This document shows, in pieces, positions 16,333 to 25,001 of a stretch of 64,000 nt of DNA (position 1 is the first letter of the stretch; the number at the start of each line of letters is the position of its first letter). Source of the DNA: Streptomyces sp. TLI_105. Its GTDB lineage: Bacteria > Actinomycetota > Actinomycetes > Streptomycetales > Streptomycetaceae. The notes beneath the pieces are model-generated. The model was not told the DNA's origin, made no database searches, and worked only from the letters and a program-made list of their open reading frames with translations. Position numbers and translations under genes: made by a program. The stretch is from contig NZ_FNSM01000001.1 of NCBI RefSeq assembly GCF_900105415.1, forward strand, positions 4,981,001 through 5,045,000, written 5' to 3'.

Positions 16333-17853
16333 TCAGTGGACGTCGCCCATGAGTGCCCGGACCTTCTTGCGGTACATGAAGATCGCGAAGGCGGCCAGGG
16401 TCGCGGCCGCGGCCTCCAGGGCGATGATCCCGGTGCCGTTCAGGTCCACGCCCGCGAGGGAGAGCAGACCGGTGGTGCAGTCACCGGCGGTGACGGCGAG
16501 GAAGAACACGCCCAGCATCTGCGAGGCGTACTTCTTCGGGGCCATCTTCGTCGTCAGCGACAGGCCGACCGGGGACAGGCACAGCTCGGCGATCGTCTGG
16601 ATCATGTAGATGCCGACCAGCCACATCGGGCTGACCTTGGCGTCGCCGGAGGCCATGCCGATCGGAGCGAGGAACACGAAGAACGAGATGCCGATGCCGA
16701 GGAGGCCCAGCGAGAACTTCACGATGGTGCTCGGCTCCTGGTTGCGGCGGGCGAGCCACAGCCACAGCCAGGCGAAGACCGGAGCCAGCGCCATGACGAA
16801 CAGCGGGTTGAGCGACTGGAACCAGGTGGCCGGGAAGCTCAGCGGACCGATGTGGTCGGTGGTCTTGCTGTCCGCGAAGAGGGACAGGGTCGAGCCGCCC
16901 TGGTCGTAGATCATCCAGAAGACGGCCGCGGCCACGAAGAACCAGATGTAGCCGGAGACCTTCGACTGCTCGGTCTTGTCGAGTTCCTTGTCGCGCTTGA
17001 TGCGGACGATCACGGCGATCGGGATGACCAGACCGGCGACGGTGATCGGGACCAGCGCCCAGTTCAGGGTGTACATGCCGGCGGCGACGACCGCGCCGTA
17101 GAAGACGGCGACGGCGACGGCCGTGAGGCAGACCTTCACGAGGACCGACTTGCGCTCCTCGGCGGAGAGCGGGTTCGGGACCTCGCTGCTCTTCTCGCTC
17201 AGGTGGCGGGTGCCGAAGAGGAACTGGCCCAGGCCCAGGGCCATGCCGATGGCCGCGAGCAGGAAGCCCAGGTGCCAGTTGTGGCTCTCGCCGACGGTGC
17301 CGATGACCAGCGGGGCGAGGAAGGCGCCGAGGTTGATGCCGACGTAGAAGAGCGTGAAGCCACCGTCACGGCGCGGGTCGTCCGGGCCCTCGTAGAGGTG
17401 GCCGACCATCGTGGAGATGTTGGCCTTGAGCAGACCGGAGCCGGCGGCGACCAGCGCCAGGCCGACGAAGAACATCGCCTGGCCGGGGATGGCCAGCGAG
17501 GCGTGACCGGCCATGATCACGAAGCCGGCGATGGTGACGGTCTTGCGGGCGCCCCAGACGCGGTCGCCGAACCAGCCGCCGGGCATGGCCATCAGGTAGA
17601 CCATCGAGACGTACACCGAGTAGATGGCCGTTGCCGTGGCCGCCGTCATGGCGAGGCCGCCACCCTGGCTGCCGGTCGCCGCGTCCGCGCCGCCGGAGAC
17701 CAGGTACAGAACGAGAAGGGCCCGCATGCCGTAGTAGGAGAAGCGCTCCCACATCTCGGTCATGAAGAGGGTGGCCAGACCACGGGGGTGGCCGAAGAAC
17801 GTCTTCTCGGAACCAGAGGTTCCGGTCGAAGCCGTCGTCAGGCTGGACGCCAT
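16333..17853 (-). CDS. POT-family proton-dependent oligopeptide transporter
   Basis: A 506-residue membrane protein of the major facilitator superfamily. The family signature is TEMWERFSYYGMRALLVLYL near residues 30-50; the proton-coupling ExxER pattern is present. About twelve to fourteen hydrophobic segments follow. Later POT blocks include YEGPDDPRRDGGFTLFYVGI and LCLSPVGLSLTTK. It imports di- and tripeptides with protons. ATG 17853 is preferred over the longer frame to 17952 because AAGGA sits 6-7 nt upstream. The gene is single, with a 426-bp upstream region that carries nested inverted repeats. Confidence 0.93.
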   Translation of the reverse strand: MASSLTTASTGTSGSEKTFFGHPRGLATLFMTEMWERFSYYGMRALLVLYLVSGGADAATGSQGGGLAMTAATATAIYSVYVSMVYLMAMPGGWFGDRVWGARKTVTIAGFVIMAGHASLAIPGQAMFFVGLALVAAGSGLLKANISTMVGHLYEGPDDPRRDGGFTLFYVGINLGAFLAPLVIGTVGESHNWHLGFLLAAIGMALGLGQFLFGTRHLSEKSSEVPNPLSAEERKSVLVKVCLTAVAVAVFYGAVVAAGMYTLNWALVPITVAGLVIPIAVIVRIKRDKELDKTEQSKVSGYIWFFVAAAVFWMIYDQGGSTLSLFADSKTTDHIGPLSFPATWFQSLNPLFVMALAPVFAWLWLWLARRNQEPSTIVKFSLGLLGIGISFFVFLAPIGMASGDAKVSPMWLVGIYMIQTIAELCLSPVGLSLTTKMAPKKYASQMLGVFFLAVTAGDCTTGLLSLAGVDLNGTGIIALEAAAATLAAFAIFMYRKKVRALMGDVH

Positions 17854-18010
17854 GTCGATCCTTGCTCTGTCGGGACGCACGCCTTGTGAGCGTGATGCGC
17901 CCGGTGGGGGAGGCCGGCACCGGCGGGGTCGAGTGACTCCGCCGGGATCCACGCCCCGGGAGACGCGTGTACGCGCCCTGGGACCCGGCCCACAGGTCTT
18001 TCACCGTCTC

Positions 18011-18075
18011 AAGGTTCGGCCGCGCCGACCTTACGCAGAAAGAGGACCTTGGCGCGCGAAGCTGGCCAAAGGTCC
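18011..18075. promoter_or_regulatory. Pair of inverted repeats with AAGGTC half-sites
   Basis: The first repeat is AAGGTTCGGC / GCCGACCTT (18011-18020, 18024-18032). The second is GGACCTTGG / CCAAAGGTCC (18044-18052, 18066-18075). Each is one base short of perfect. They lie about 160-220 bp upstream of the POT gene and could be operators or fold in its leader RNA. Confidence 0.5.
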
Positions 18076-18268
18076 CCGATTACCGCTACTGACGTCTCGC
18101 CACCATACGACACGACAGTGCCGGATATGGAAGGACTTGAGAGATGGATCACAGGCGACGAAGGAACCGTACGCGATCATTCGAAGGTCATCTCCTGGAT
18201 GCCCACAAGATCCCCAGGGGCCATCCGGGCCCGGCGGATCCCGCCCCGGCCCGGGCGCCGTGCGGACT

Positions 18269-18274
18269 ACCATC
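18269..18274 (+). promoter_or_regulatory. -10 box for leaderless response-regulator transcript
   Basis: TACCAT ends 5 bp before ATG 18280, and no ribosome-binding site is present. The transcript is probably leaderless. Confidence 0.45.
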
Positions 18275-18279
18275 ACCCC

Positions 18280-18957
18280 ATGACCCGTGTACTGCTCGCC
18301 GAGGACGACGCATCCATCTCGGAGCCGCTGGCCCGCGCCCTGCGGAGAGAGGGGTACGAGGTCGAGGTCCGCGAGGACGGCCCCACCGCCCTCGACGCCG
18401 GCCTCCAGGGCGGGGTCGACCTGGTCGTGCTCGACCTGGGCCTGCCCGGCATGGACGGCCTGGAGGTCGCCCGCCGGCTGCGCGCCGAGGGCCACACGGT
18501 CCCGATCCTGGTCCTCACCGCCCGCGCGGACGAGGTCGACACCGTCGTCGGGCTCGACGCGGGCGCCGACGACTACGTCACCAAGCCCTTCCGGCTCGCC
18601 GAGCTCCTCGCCCGCGTCCGGGCCCTGCTCCGGCGCGGCTCCACCGAGCCCGCCGTCGCCCCCGCGACCCACGGCGTCCGGATCGACGTCGAGTCGCACC
18701 GCGCCTGGATGGGCGACGAGGAGCTCCAGCTCACCGCGAAGGAGTTCGACCTCCTCCGCGTCCTGGTCCGGGACGCCGGCCGGGTCGTCACCCGCGACCA
18801 GCTGATGCGCGAGGTCTGGGACACCACCTGGTGGTCCTCCACCAAGACCCTCGACATGCACATCTCCTGGCTGCGCAAGAAGCTCGGCGACGACGCGGCG
18901 AACCCCCGCTACATCGCGACGGTCCGAGGAGTCGGCTTCCGCTTCGAGAAGAGCTGA
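18280..18957 (+). CDS. OmpR-family response regulator
   Basis: A 225-residue DNA-binding response regulator. The receiver domain has the acidic pair in LLAEDDASI (residues 6-9), the phospho-acceptor aspartate in LVVLDLGLPGMDG (near residue 50), and the conserved lysine in DDYVTKPFRLAELLARVRAL. The winged-helix output domain (about 130-222) ends RKKLGDDAANPRYIATVRGV and GFRFEKS. The histidine kinase follows after 46 bp, so the two form one operon. The start lacks a ribosome site and has a -10 box at leaderless spacing. Confidence 0.95.
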   Translation: MTRVLLAEDDASISEPLARALRREGYEVEVREDGPTALDAGLQGGVDLVVLDLGLPGMDGLEVARRLRAEGHTVPILVLTARADEVDTVVGLDAGADDYVTKPFRLAELLARVRALLRRGSTEPAVAPATHGVRIDVESHRAWMGDEELQLTAKEFDLLRVLVRDAGRVVTRDQLMREVWDTTWWSSTKTLDMHISWLRKKLGDDAANPRYIATVRGVGFRFEKS

Positions 18958-19003
18958 GCCGTCGTTCCGCCCCGTCCGAAATGAGCCGAGCCACCCTTAA
19001 GCC

Positions 19004-20275
19004 ATGCGCCGCCGCCTGATCAACTCCACGCTCGCCGTCGTCCTCGTCGTCATCGCCGTCTTCGGCGTCTCCCTGGTCGCCGTCGAGACCCGCACGATCT
19101 CCAGCAGCGCCCAGGAGAGCGTGGACTCGGAGGCGCTCAGGCTCGTCTCCATCGTCGACAGCCGGCTCATCGGCGGCGAGCCGGTCAACCCGGACATCCT
19201 CGCCGAGCAGGGCGGCGCCAAGCGGTACGCCCGGATCGGCATCCCCGGCCGCGACGCCATCGAGATCGGCACCCGCCCCGACGGCGAGGTCATCCGGGGC
19301 ACCGCCCACGGCGAGCGCGGCGAGACCGTGGTCGTCGAGGAGTCCCGCTCCGCGGTGACCGCCGAGGTCGGCCGCACCCTGATGATCATCGGCGCGGTGG
19401 CCCTGCTCGCGGTCGTCGCCGCCGTCCTCCTCGCCGTACGGCAGGCGAACAAGCTGGCGTCCCCGCTCACGGACCTCGCCGAGACCGCCGAGCGGCTCGG
19501 CTCCGGCGACCCGCGCCCCCGACACAAGCGGTACGGGGTGCCCGAGCTGGACCGGGTCGCGGACGTCCTCGACGCCTCCGCCGAGCGCATCGCCCGGATG
19601 CTCACCGCCGAGCGCCGGCTCGCCGCCGACGCCTCCCACCAGCTCCGTACGCCCCTCACCGCGCTCTCCATGCGCCTGGAGGAGGTCGCCCTCGCCGAGG
19701 AGCTGGACACGGTCAAGGAGGAGGCGACGATCGCGCTCACCCAGGTCGAGCGGCTCACCGACGTCGTCGAGCGGCTCCTCACCAACGCCCGGGACCCCCG
19801 CACCGGCTCCGCCGTCGCCTTCGACCTCGACGAGGTCATCAAGCAGCAGATCGAGGAGTGGCGGCCGGCCTACCGCAGCGCGGGGCGGGCCATCGTGCAC
19901 TCCGGCAAGCAGGGCATGCGGGCGGTCGGCACCCCGGGCGCGGTCGCCCAGGTCCTCGCCGCCCTGATCGAGAACTCGCTCATGCACGGCGGCGGCACGG
20001 TCGCCCTGCGCACCCGCGTCACCGGCAACCAGTCGGTGATCGAGGTCACCGACGAGGGACCGGGCGTCCCCGCCGACCTCGGCGCGCGGATCTTCGAACG
20101 GGCGGTGAGCGGGCGCAGCTCGACGGGGATCGGCCTGGCCGTGGCCCGGGACCTGGCGGAGGCGGACGGCGGCCGGCTCGAGCTGCTCCAGCAGCAGCCA
20201 CCGGTCTTCGCACTCTTCCTGAGCCGCGAGGTCAGGGGCGTCGCGACGGAGCCGCAGGAGCGCCCGGTCCGGTAG
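19004..20275 (+). CDS. Membrane sensor histidine kinase
   Basis: A 423-residue sensor kinase. A first transmembrane helix lies at about 5-27, followed by an extracellular sensor of about 95 residues, a second helix at about 124-146, and a HAMP linker (RQANKLASPLTDLAETAERLG). The dimerisation domain has phospho-accepting His212 in ASHQLRTPLTAL, and the ATPase domain has N box LIENSLMHGGG and G boxes DEGPGVP and STGIGLAVARDLAEADGG. The extracellular sensor lacks cysteines, and the signal is unknown. It pairs with the upstream OmpR regulator. Its 5' region has CCCTTAAGCC before ATG 19004 but no good ribosome site. Confidence 0.95.
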   Translation: MRRRLINSTLAVVLVVIAVFGVSLVAVETRTISSSAQESVDSEALRLVSIVDSRLIGGEPVNPDILAEQGGAKRYARIGIPGRDAIEIGTRPDGEVIRGTAHGERGETVVVEESRSAVTAEVGRTLMIIGAVALLAVVAAVLLAVRQANKLASPLTDLAETAERLGSGDPRPRHKRYGVPELDRVADVLDASAERIARMLTAERRLAADASHQLRTPLTALSMRLEEVALAEELDTVKEEATIALTQVERLTDVVERLLTNARDPRTGSAVAFDLDEVIKQQIEEWRPAYRSAGRAIVHSGKQGMRAVGTPGAVAQVLAALIENSLMHGGGTVALRTRVTGNQSVIEVTDEGPGVPADLGARIFERAVSGRSSTGIGLAVARDLAEADGGRLELLQQQPPVFALFLSREVRGVATEPQERPVR

Positions 20276-20297
20276 CTCTTCGCGAGGAAAGGGCAGG

Positions 20298-20813
20298 TCA
20301 GACGTGGTCGGGCTGGCGGCGGACCGCCTGCCGGGGGGCCTTCTCCAGGAACGATTCGGCGGTCTGCACGGCCTCCTTCGCCGGCAGCGCGCGGAACACC
20401 CACGTGCGGTACGACCAGAAGCGGAACAGGGTCGCGACGCCGATGCCGAAGAACTTGAAGAAGTTGCTCTGCAGCGGGGTGTCCCAGCCGAAGCCGTACG
20501 TCGCCGCGTACAGCAGACCGTTCTGGATCACCAGGCCGACCAGGCTGAAGACGAGGAAGAGCACCAGCTCCTTGGTGCGGCTGCTCTTGTCCCGGTCCCG
20601 GTAGGTGAAGTACCGGAAGCCGAGGTAGTTGAACACGATCGCCACCACGGTGGCGATGATGCTCGCCCGCACGACCGGCAGCTCCGAGAAGTGACGGACG
20701 AGGTTGAACACGCCGAGGTCGACCAGAACCCCGACGGCACCCACGGCACCGAACTTGGCGACCTCGCGGACGAGCCCCTCGAGTCGCATACGCAGTGCGC
20801 CGGGTTCACTCAT
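20298..20813 (-). CDS. GtrA-family membrane protein
   Basis: A 171-residue protein with four predicted transmembrane helices (about 18-40, 48-68, 85-108, 118-140). Family marks are FGAVGAVGVLVDLGVFNLV and the block FNYLGFRYFTYRDRD. GtrA proteins are thought to help flip lipid-linked sugars during cell-surface glycosylation, consistent with the many envelope genes in the window. ATG 20813 is used; a second ATG at 20789 is possible, and neither has a strong ribosome site. It lies tail to tail with the kinase gene (22 bp apart). Confidence 0.85.
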   Translation of the reverse strand: MSEPGALRMRLEGLVREVAKFGAVGAVGVLVDLGVFNLVRHFSELPVVRASIIATVVAIVFNYLGFRYFTYRDRDKSSRTKELVLFLVFSLVGLVIQNGLLYAATYGFGWDTPLQSNFFKFFGIGVATLFRFWSYRTWVFRALPAKEAVQTAESFLEKAPRQAVRRQPDHV

Positions 20814-20999
20814 GGTGATCGCTGTGTCCGTCCGTCCGGATGACGTCCGGGCGACGTCAACCCATCCATGCTAACCAGCCCCCCAGTCACCCGCCCGTGT
20901 ACCTCGCAAACCTGTGGAGAACCCGTTCCCCAGGCGTGTCCTACCCACCCGGAGCTTGTGCCAAAGCACAGCCGGACGAGTGTTCCCCGATGGTGCGGA

Positions 21000-21005
21000 T
21001 ACCCT
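21000..21005 (+). promoter_or_regulatory. -10 box for purK, leaderless spacing
   Basis: TACCCT ends 6 bp before the GTG at 21012. The purK mRNA probably begins at or near its start codon; no Shine-Dalgarno site of normal spacing is present. Confidence 0.45.
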
Positions 21006-21011
21006 AAGAGG

Positions 21012-22151
21012 GTGACGTTCCCCGTAGTAGGCATGGTCGGCGGCGGGCAGCTCGCCCGTATGACCCACGAGGCGGGTATCCCCCTCGGCATCAAGTTCAA
21101 GCTCCTCAGTGACACCCCGCAGGACTCCGCGGCCCAGGTGGTGAGCGAGGTCGTCCTCGGCGACTACCGCGACCTGGACACGCTGCGTGACTTCGCGCGC
21201 GGCTGCGACGTGATCACCTTCGATCACGAGCACGTGCCCGCGGAGCACCTGGCGGCCCTGGAGGCGGACGGCGTCGTCATCCGCCCCGGCCGCGAGGCCC
21301 TCGCGCACGCGCAGGACAAGGGGGTGATGCGCGCGAGGCTCGACGAGATCGGCGCCCCCAGCCCCCGGCACCGCATCGTCGCCGATCCGGCCGACGCCGT
21401 GGCCTTCGCGGCCGAGGTCGGCGGCTTCCCGATCATCCTGAAGACCGTGCGCGGCGGCTACGACGGCAAGGGCGTCTGGTTCGTCCGCACGCCCGAGGAC
21501 GCCCAGGACCCCTTCCGCGCCGGGGTGCCGGTCCTCGCCGAGGAGAAGGTCGACTTCGTCCGCGAGCTCGCGGCGAACATCGTCCGCTCCCCGCACGGCC
21601 AGGCCGTCGCCTACCCCGTCGTCGAGTCCCGTCAGGTCGACGGCGTCTGCGACACGGTCATCGCGCCCGCGCCCGGCCTCGACGAGGAGCTCGCGGGGCA
21701 GGCGCAGGAGCTGGCCCTCCGGATCGCCAAGGAGCTGGACGTCGTCGGCCACCTCGCCGTCGAGCTGTTCCAGACGAAGGACGGCCGCATCCTCGTCAAC
21801 GAACTGGCGATGCGCCCGCACAACTCCGGCCACTGGACCCAGGACGGGGCGATCACCTCGCAGTTCGCCAACCACGTCCGGGCGGTTCTCGACCTGCCCC
21901 TCGGCGATCCGCGCCCGCGCGCGCCGTGGACCGTGATGTGCAATGTCCTGGGCGGCGACTACCCGGACATGTACTCCGCGTACCTGCACTGCATGGCCAG
22001 GGACCCGCAGCTCAAGATCCACATGTACGGCAAGGACGTGAAGCCCGGTCGCAAGGTGGGCCACGTCAACACCTACGGCGACGACCTCGACGACGTGCTG
22101 GAGCGCGCCCGTCACGCCGCCGGCTATCTGCGAGGAACGATCGTTGAGTAA
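21012..22151 (+). CDS. purK: N5-carboxyaminoimidazole ribonucleotide synthase
   Basis: An ATP-grasp enzyme of 379 residues that carboxylates AIR with bicarbonate in purine synthesis. Family blocks are [18 protein letters not shown] at the N terminus, [15 protein letters not shown] (ATP-grasp lysine and glycine loop), [14 protein letters not shown] and [19 protein letters not shown] with metal-binding Glu and Asn. GTG 21012 is chosen over the long in-frame extension to 20868, whose codons do not look conserved. The end overlaps purE by 8 bp, so the pair is coupled. Confidence 0.96.
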   Translation: MTFPVVGMVGGGQLARMTHEAGIPLGIKFKLLSDTPQDSAAQVVSEVVLGDYRDLDTLRDFARGCDVITFDHEHVPAEHLAALEADGVVIRPGREALAHAQDKGVMRARLDEIGAPSPRHRIVADPADAVAFAAEVGGFPIILKTVRGGYDGKGVWFVRTPEDAQDPFRAGVPVLAEEKVDFVRELAANIVRSPHGQAVAYPVVESRQVDGVCDTVIAPAPGLDEELAGQAQELALRIAKELDVVGHLAVELFQTKDGRILVNELAMRPHNSGHWTQDGAITSQFANHVRAVLDLPLGDPRPRAPWTVMCNVLGGDYPDMYSAYLHCMARDPQLKIHMYGKDVKPGRKVGHVNTYGDDLDDVLERARHAAGYLRGTIVE

Positions 22152-22668
22152 TCCGCTCATTGGCATCGCGATGGGGTCCGACTCGGACTGGTCCGTCATG
22201 GAGGCCGCCGCCCAGGCCCTCGACGAGTTCGAGATCCCCTACGAGGTGAACGTCCTCTCCGCGCACCGGATGCCGCGCGAGATGATCGCGTACGGCGAGC
22301 AGGCCGCCGACCGCGGGATCCAGGCGATCATCGCGGGCGCCGGCGGCGCCGCCCACCTGCCGGGCATGCTCGCCTCCGTCACCCCGCTGCCGGTCATCGG
22401 CGTGCCGGTGCCGCTGAAGTACCTCGACGGCATGGACTCGCTGCTCTCCATCGTGCAGATGCCGGCCGGCATCCCCGTCGCCACGGTCTCCGTCGCCGGC
22501 GCGCGCAACGCGGGCCTGCTCGCGGCCCGGATCCTCGCCGCGCACGACGCCGATCTCCGCACCCGGATGACCGAGTTCCTGCAGGAGCTCAACGACCAGG
22601 CCACGGAGAAGGGCAAGCGGCTGCGCGCCAAGGTCGAGGGCGCGGCGTCCTTCGGCTTCGCCAAGTGA
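22144..22668 (+). CDS. purE: N5-CAIR mutase (AIR carboxylase catalytic subunit)
   Basis: A 174-residue class I PurE that moves the carboxyl group of N5-CAIR to give CAIR. The signature [16 protein letters not shown] lies at residues 7-22, with SAHRMPREM and [14 protein letters not shown] completing the active site. The start is TTG 22144, supported by GAGGAA 7 nt upstream inside purK. It overlaps purK by 8 bp and the following dipeptidase gene by 4 bp (GTGA), so all three are probably co-translated. Confidence 0.97.
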   Translation: MSNPLIGIAMGSDSDWSVMEAAAQALDEFEIPYEVNVLSAHRMPREMIAYGEQAADRGIQAIIAGAGGAAHLPGMLASVTPLPVIGVPVPLKYLDGMDSLLSIVQMPAGIPVATVSVAGARNAGLLAARILAAHDADLRTRMTEFLQELNDQATEKGKRLRAKVEGAASFGFAK

Positions 22669-23873
22669 GCGCCGTACCCGGCGCGGCGGACCGTCTGGAG
22701 GAGGCCCGCGAGCTGCTCGCGGGCCACCCCGTCGTCGACGGCCACAACGACCTCCCGTGGGCGCTGCGCGAGCACGTGCGCTACGACCTGGACCGGATGG
22801 ACATCGGCGCGGACCAGACCGGCGCGCTCCACACCGACCTCGCCCGGCTCCGGGCCGGCGGCGTCGGCGCCCAGTTCTGGTCGGTGTACGTGCCCTGCCG
22901 GCTGGCCGGGGACGACGCGGTCAGCGCGACCCTGGAGCAGATCGACGTCGTCGACCAGCTCCTCGACCGGTACGCCGCCGACCTCGCCCCCGCCCTCACG
23001 GCGGACGACATGGAGACGGCCCGGAAGCAGGGCCGCATCGCCTCCCTCAAGGGCGCCGAGGGCGGCCACTCGATCAACAACTCCCTCGCCACCCTGCGCG
23101 CGCTGCACGCCCTCGGCGTGCGCTACATGACGCTCACGCACAACGACAACAACGACTGGGCGGACTCGGCGACCGACGAGCCCGGCGTCGGCGGACTCTC
23201 CGCCTTCGGCCGGCAGGTCGTCCGCGAGATGAACCGCTCCGGCATGCTCGTCGACCTCTCGCACGTCGCCGCGACGACGATGCGGGACGCGCTCGACGCC
23301 ACGGCGGCGCCGGTGATCTTCTCGCACTCCTCGTCCCGCGCGGTCTGCGACCACCCGCGGAACATCCCGGACGACGTCCTGGAGCGGCTGCCCGCGAACG
23401 GCGGCGTCGCGATGGCCACCTTCGTGCCCAAGTTCATCCTCCCCGCGGCCGTCGAGTGGACCGCGCGGGCGGACGACAACCTCCGGGCGCACGGCTTCGA
23501 CCACCTCGACACCACCGCCGGGGCGATGAGGCTGCACCGCGCCTTCGAGGAGGCGAATCCGCGCCCGATCGCCACCGCCGCCACGGTCGCCGACCACCTC
23601 GACCACATGCGCGAGGCCGCCGGCATCGACCACATCGGCATCGGCGGCGACTACGACGGCACGGCCTTCACCCCGGCCGGTCTCGACGACGTCGCCGGCT
23701 ACCCGAACCTGATCGCGGAGCTCCTGCACCGCGGCTGGTCCCGCCCGGACCTGGCCAAGCTGACCTGGTCCAACGCGGTCCGCGCCCTGAGGGACGCGGA
23801 AGCGGTCTCCCGCGACCTGAAGGCCCGCACGGCCCCGTCGAACGCGACGATCGACGCGCTCGACACCCCGTAG
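22665..23873 (+). CDS. M19 membrane-dipeptidase-type peptidase
   Basis: A 402-residue renal-dipeptidase-family enzyme. The zinc ligands of the family are all present: His27 and Asp29 in VDGHNDLPW, Glu132 in KGAEGGHS, His200 in VDLSHVA and His221 in IFSHSS, with the expected 21-residue spacing between the last two. The substrate-binding His159 is in TLTHNDNND, and GIGGDYDG is near the C terminus. It cleaves dipeptides, often with D-amino acids. No signal peptide is visible, so it is likely cytoplasmic. The GTG overlaps the purE stop by 4 bp. A degenerate paralogue follows after 143 bp. Confidence 0.93.
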   Translation: MSAVPGAADRLEEARELLAGHPVVDGHNDLPWALREHVRYDLDRMDIGADQTGALHTDLARLRAGGVGAQFWSVYVPCRLAGDDAVSATLEQIDVVDQLLDRYAADLAPALTADDMETARKQGRIASLKGAEGGHSINNSLATLRALHALGVRYMTLTHNDNNDWADSATDEPGVGGLSAFGRQVVREMNRSGMLVDLSHVAATTMRDALDATAAPVIFSHSSSRAVCDHPRNIPDDVLERLPANGGVAMATFVPKFILPAAVEWTARADDNLRAHGFDHLDTTAGAMRLHRAFEEANPRPIATAATVADHLDHMREAAGIDHIGIGGDYDGTAFTPAGLDDVAGYPNLIAELLHRGWSRPDLAKLTWSNAVRALRDAEAVSRDLKARTAPSNATIDALDTP

Positions 23874-23891
23874 GGCCTGTCCGACAGGCCC
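23873..23891 (+). terminator. Short palindrome ending the purK-purE-dipeptidase operon
   Basis: GGGCCTGTC and GACAGGCCC are perfect 9-bp arms with a one-base centre, overlapping the dipeptidase stop codon. The same core occurs within 13648-13687. It may act as a terminator, though a one-base loop is too tight for the full stem to form. Confidence 0.5.
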
Positions 23892-24016
23892 TGGCGGTCC
23901 TCACCCGGACGGCCCAGCCCACCGAGCCCCCCGAGGGGGCCGGTGGCACGGTGGACGGTACTGCTCCGCCGCGCTCGGCGGGGCGGTACTGCATCGCCGA
24001 GTCCGGAGTCACAACC

Positions 24017-24937
24017 ATGGCGGAACTGCTAGACGACCATCCCACCCTCTCCACCGTCCCCGCTGCCGCCGACGTGCCCACGCCCCCGGACCCACCGCCG
24101 CTCGACGAGACGGCCCGGGCCCGCGCCCTCCTGGCCGCCCAGCCCGTCACCGAGGGCCACACCGACCTCCCCGAGTCCCTCGACCCCGAGGACCTCCCGC
24201 CCGTCCGCGCCGGAGAGACCGGGGCCCAGCTCTGGTCCCTGCACGTCGAGGCGGACGAGGGCGTCCTCGGGACCCTGCGGCGGATCGACTCCGTCCGTGC
24301 CCTCGTCGCCACCTGCCCCGAGGACCTGCGCCTCGCGTACACCTCGTCCGAGCTGGCCGACGCCCGCAACTGCGGCCGCGTCGCCGCCCTGCTCGGCCCG
24401 GTCGGCTGGACGGCGCTCGGCGGTTCGGCCGCCACCCTGCGGGCCTACCACGCCCTGGGCGTACGGGCCGTGAACCTCACCTGCTTCGACCGCTTCGCCC
24501 GCGACGCCGTACGGGAGATGAACCGCATCGGCCTGGCCGTGGACCTCTCCGGCGCCGACCCGGACACGGTCCGCAGCGCCCTCGCGGTCACCCGTGCCCC
24601 CGCCCTGCTGACCAGGGCGGCCCCGGAGACCCTGCCGGACGACGTCCTGCGCCTCCTCGGCCAGAACGGCGCCGTCCTCATGGTCACCGTCACCGAGGAC
24701 CCGGCGGCCGCCGCCGACGCCCTGGACCGGGTACGGGCGGGGGCGGGCCCGCAGTGCGTCGGCGTCTCCCGCACCACCGTCCCGGCCGTCGGCTACGTGC
24801 CGCTCTTCGCCGAGCTGCTCCGCCGCGGCTGGACCGCGCAGGAGCTGGTCGGCCTCGCCCACGCCAATGCCACCCGGGTGCTGCGGGGGACGGAGTTCCT
24901 GGCCCGGACGAACCGGATCCGGCCGGCAGCGGCCTGA
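24017..24937 (+). CDS. Degenerate M19 dipeptidase paralogue (probable pseudoenzyme)
   Basis: A 306-residue protein aligning along its length with the upstream dipeptidase but shorter by about 100 residues. The first metal motif survives (TEGHTDLP, His48 and Asp50). The other key residues are gone: Glu132 becomes Val (LLGPVGWTA), His159 becomes Cys (NLTCFD), His200 becomes Gly (VDLSGAD) and His221 becomes Arg (LLTRAAP). The reading frame is intact with normal codon use, so it is likely expressed as a non-catalytic or altered protein. It has its own ATG and 143 bp of spacing. It is presumably a tandem duplication that diverged. Confidence 0.85.
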   Translation: MAELLDDHPTLSTVPAAADVPTPPDPPPLDETARARALLAAQPVTEGHTDLPESLDPEDLPPVRAGETGAQLWSLHVEADEGVLGTLRRIDSVRALVATCPEDLRLAYTSSELADARNCGRVAALLGPVGWTALGGSAATLRAYHALGVRAVNLTCFDRFARDAVREMNRIGLAVDLSGADPDTVRSALAVTRAPALLTRAAPETLPDDVLRLLGQNGAVLMVTVTEDPAAAADALDRVRAGAGPQCVGVSRTTVPAVGYVPLFAELLRRGWTAQELVGLAHANATRVLRGTEFLARTNRIRPAAA

Positions 24938-24949
24938 CCGCGGGAACGC

Positions 24950-24983
24950 GAGAGGGGCGCACCGCCGTCGGTGCGCCCCTCTC
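24950..24983. terminator. Bidirectional terminator
   Basis: GAGAGGGGCGCACCG and its exact complement form a 15-bp stem with a 4-base loop, between the convergent paralogue gene and the UDP-sugar dehydrogenase gene. Confidence 0.8.
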
Positions 24984-25001
24984 CCACGTGTCCGGCCGGG
25001 C

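Larger units (their letters stand above)
17854..18279. other. Divergent regulatory region between POT gene and response regulator
   Basis: A 426-bp non-coding stretch. It holds two neighbouring inverted repeats (18011-18032 and 18044-18075) sharing the half-site AAGGT(C), a further TCGAAGGTCATC near 18180, and the likely -10 of the response regulator at 18269-18274. I see no convincing small ORF. Confidence 0.6.

Noticed and set aside
24017..24937. Pseudogene call for the second M19 gene
   Set aside because: No frameshift or stop, normal codon use and a clear start; described as a probable pseudoenzyme and not as a pseudogene.
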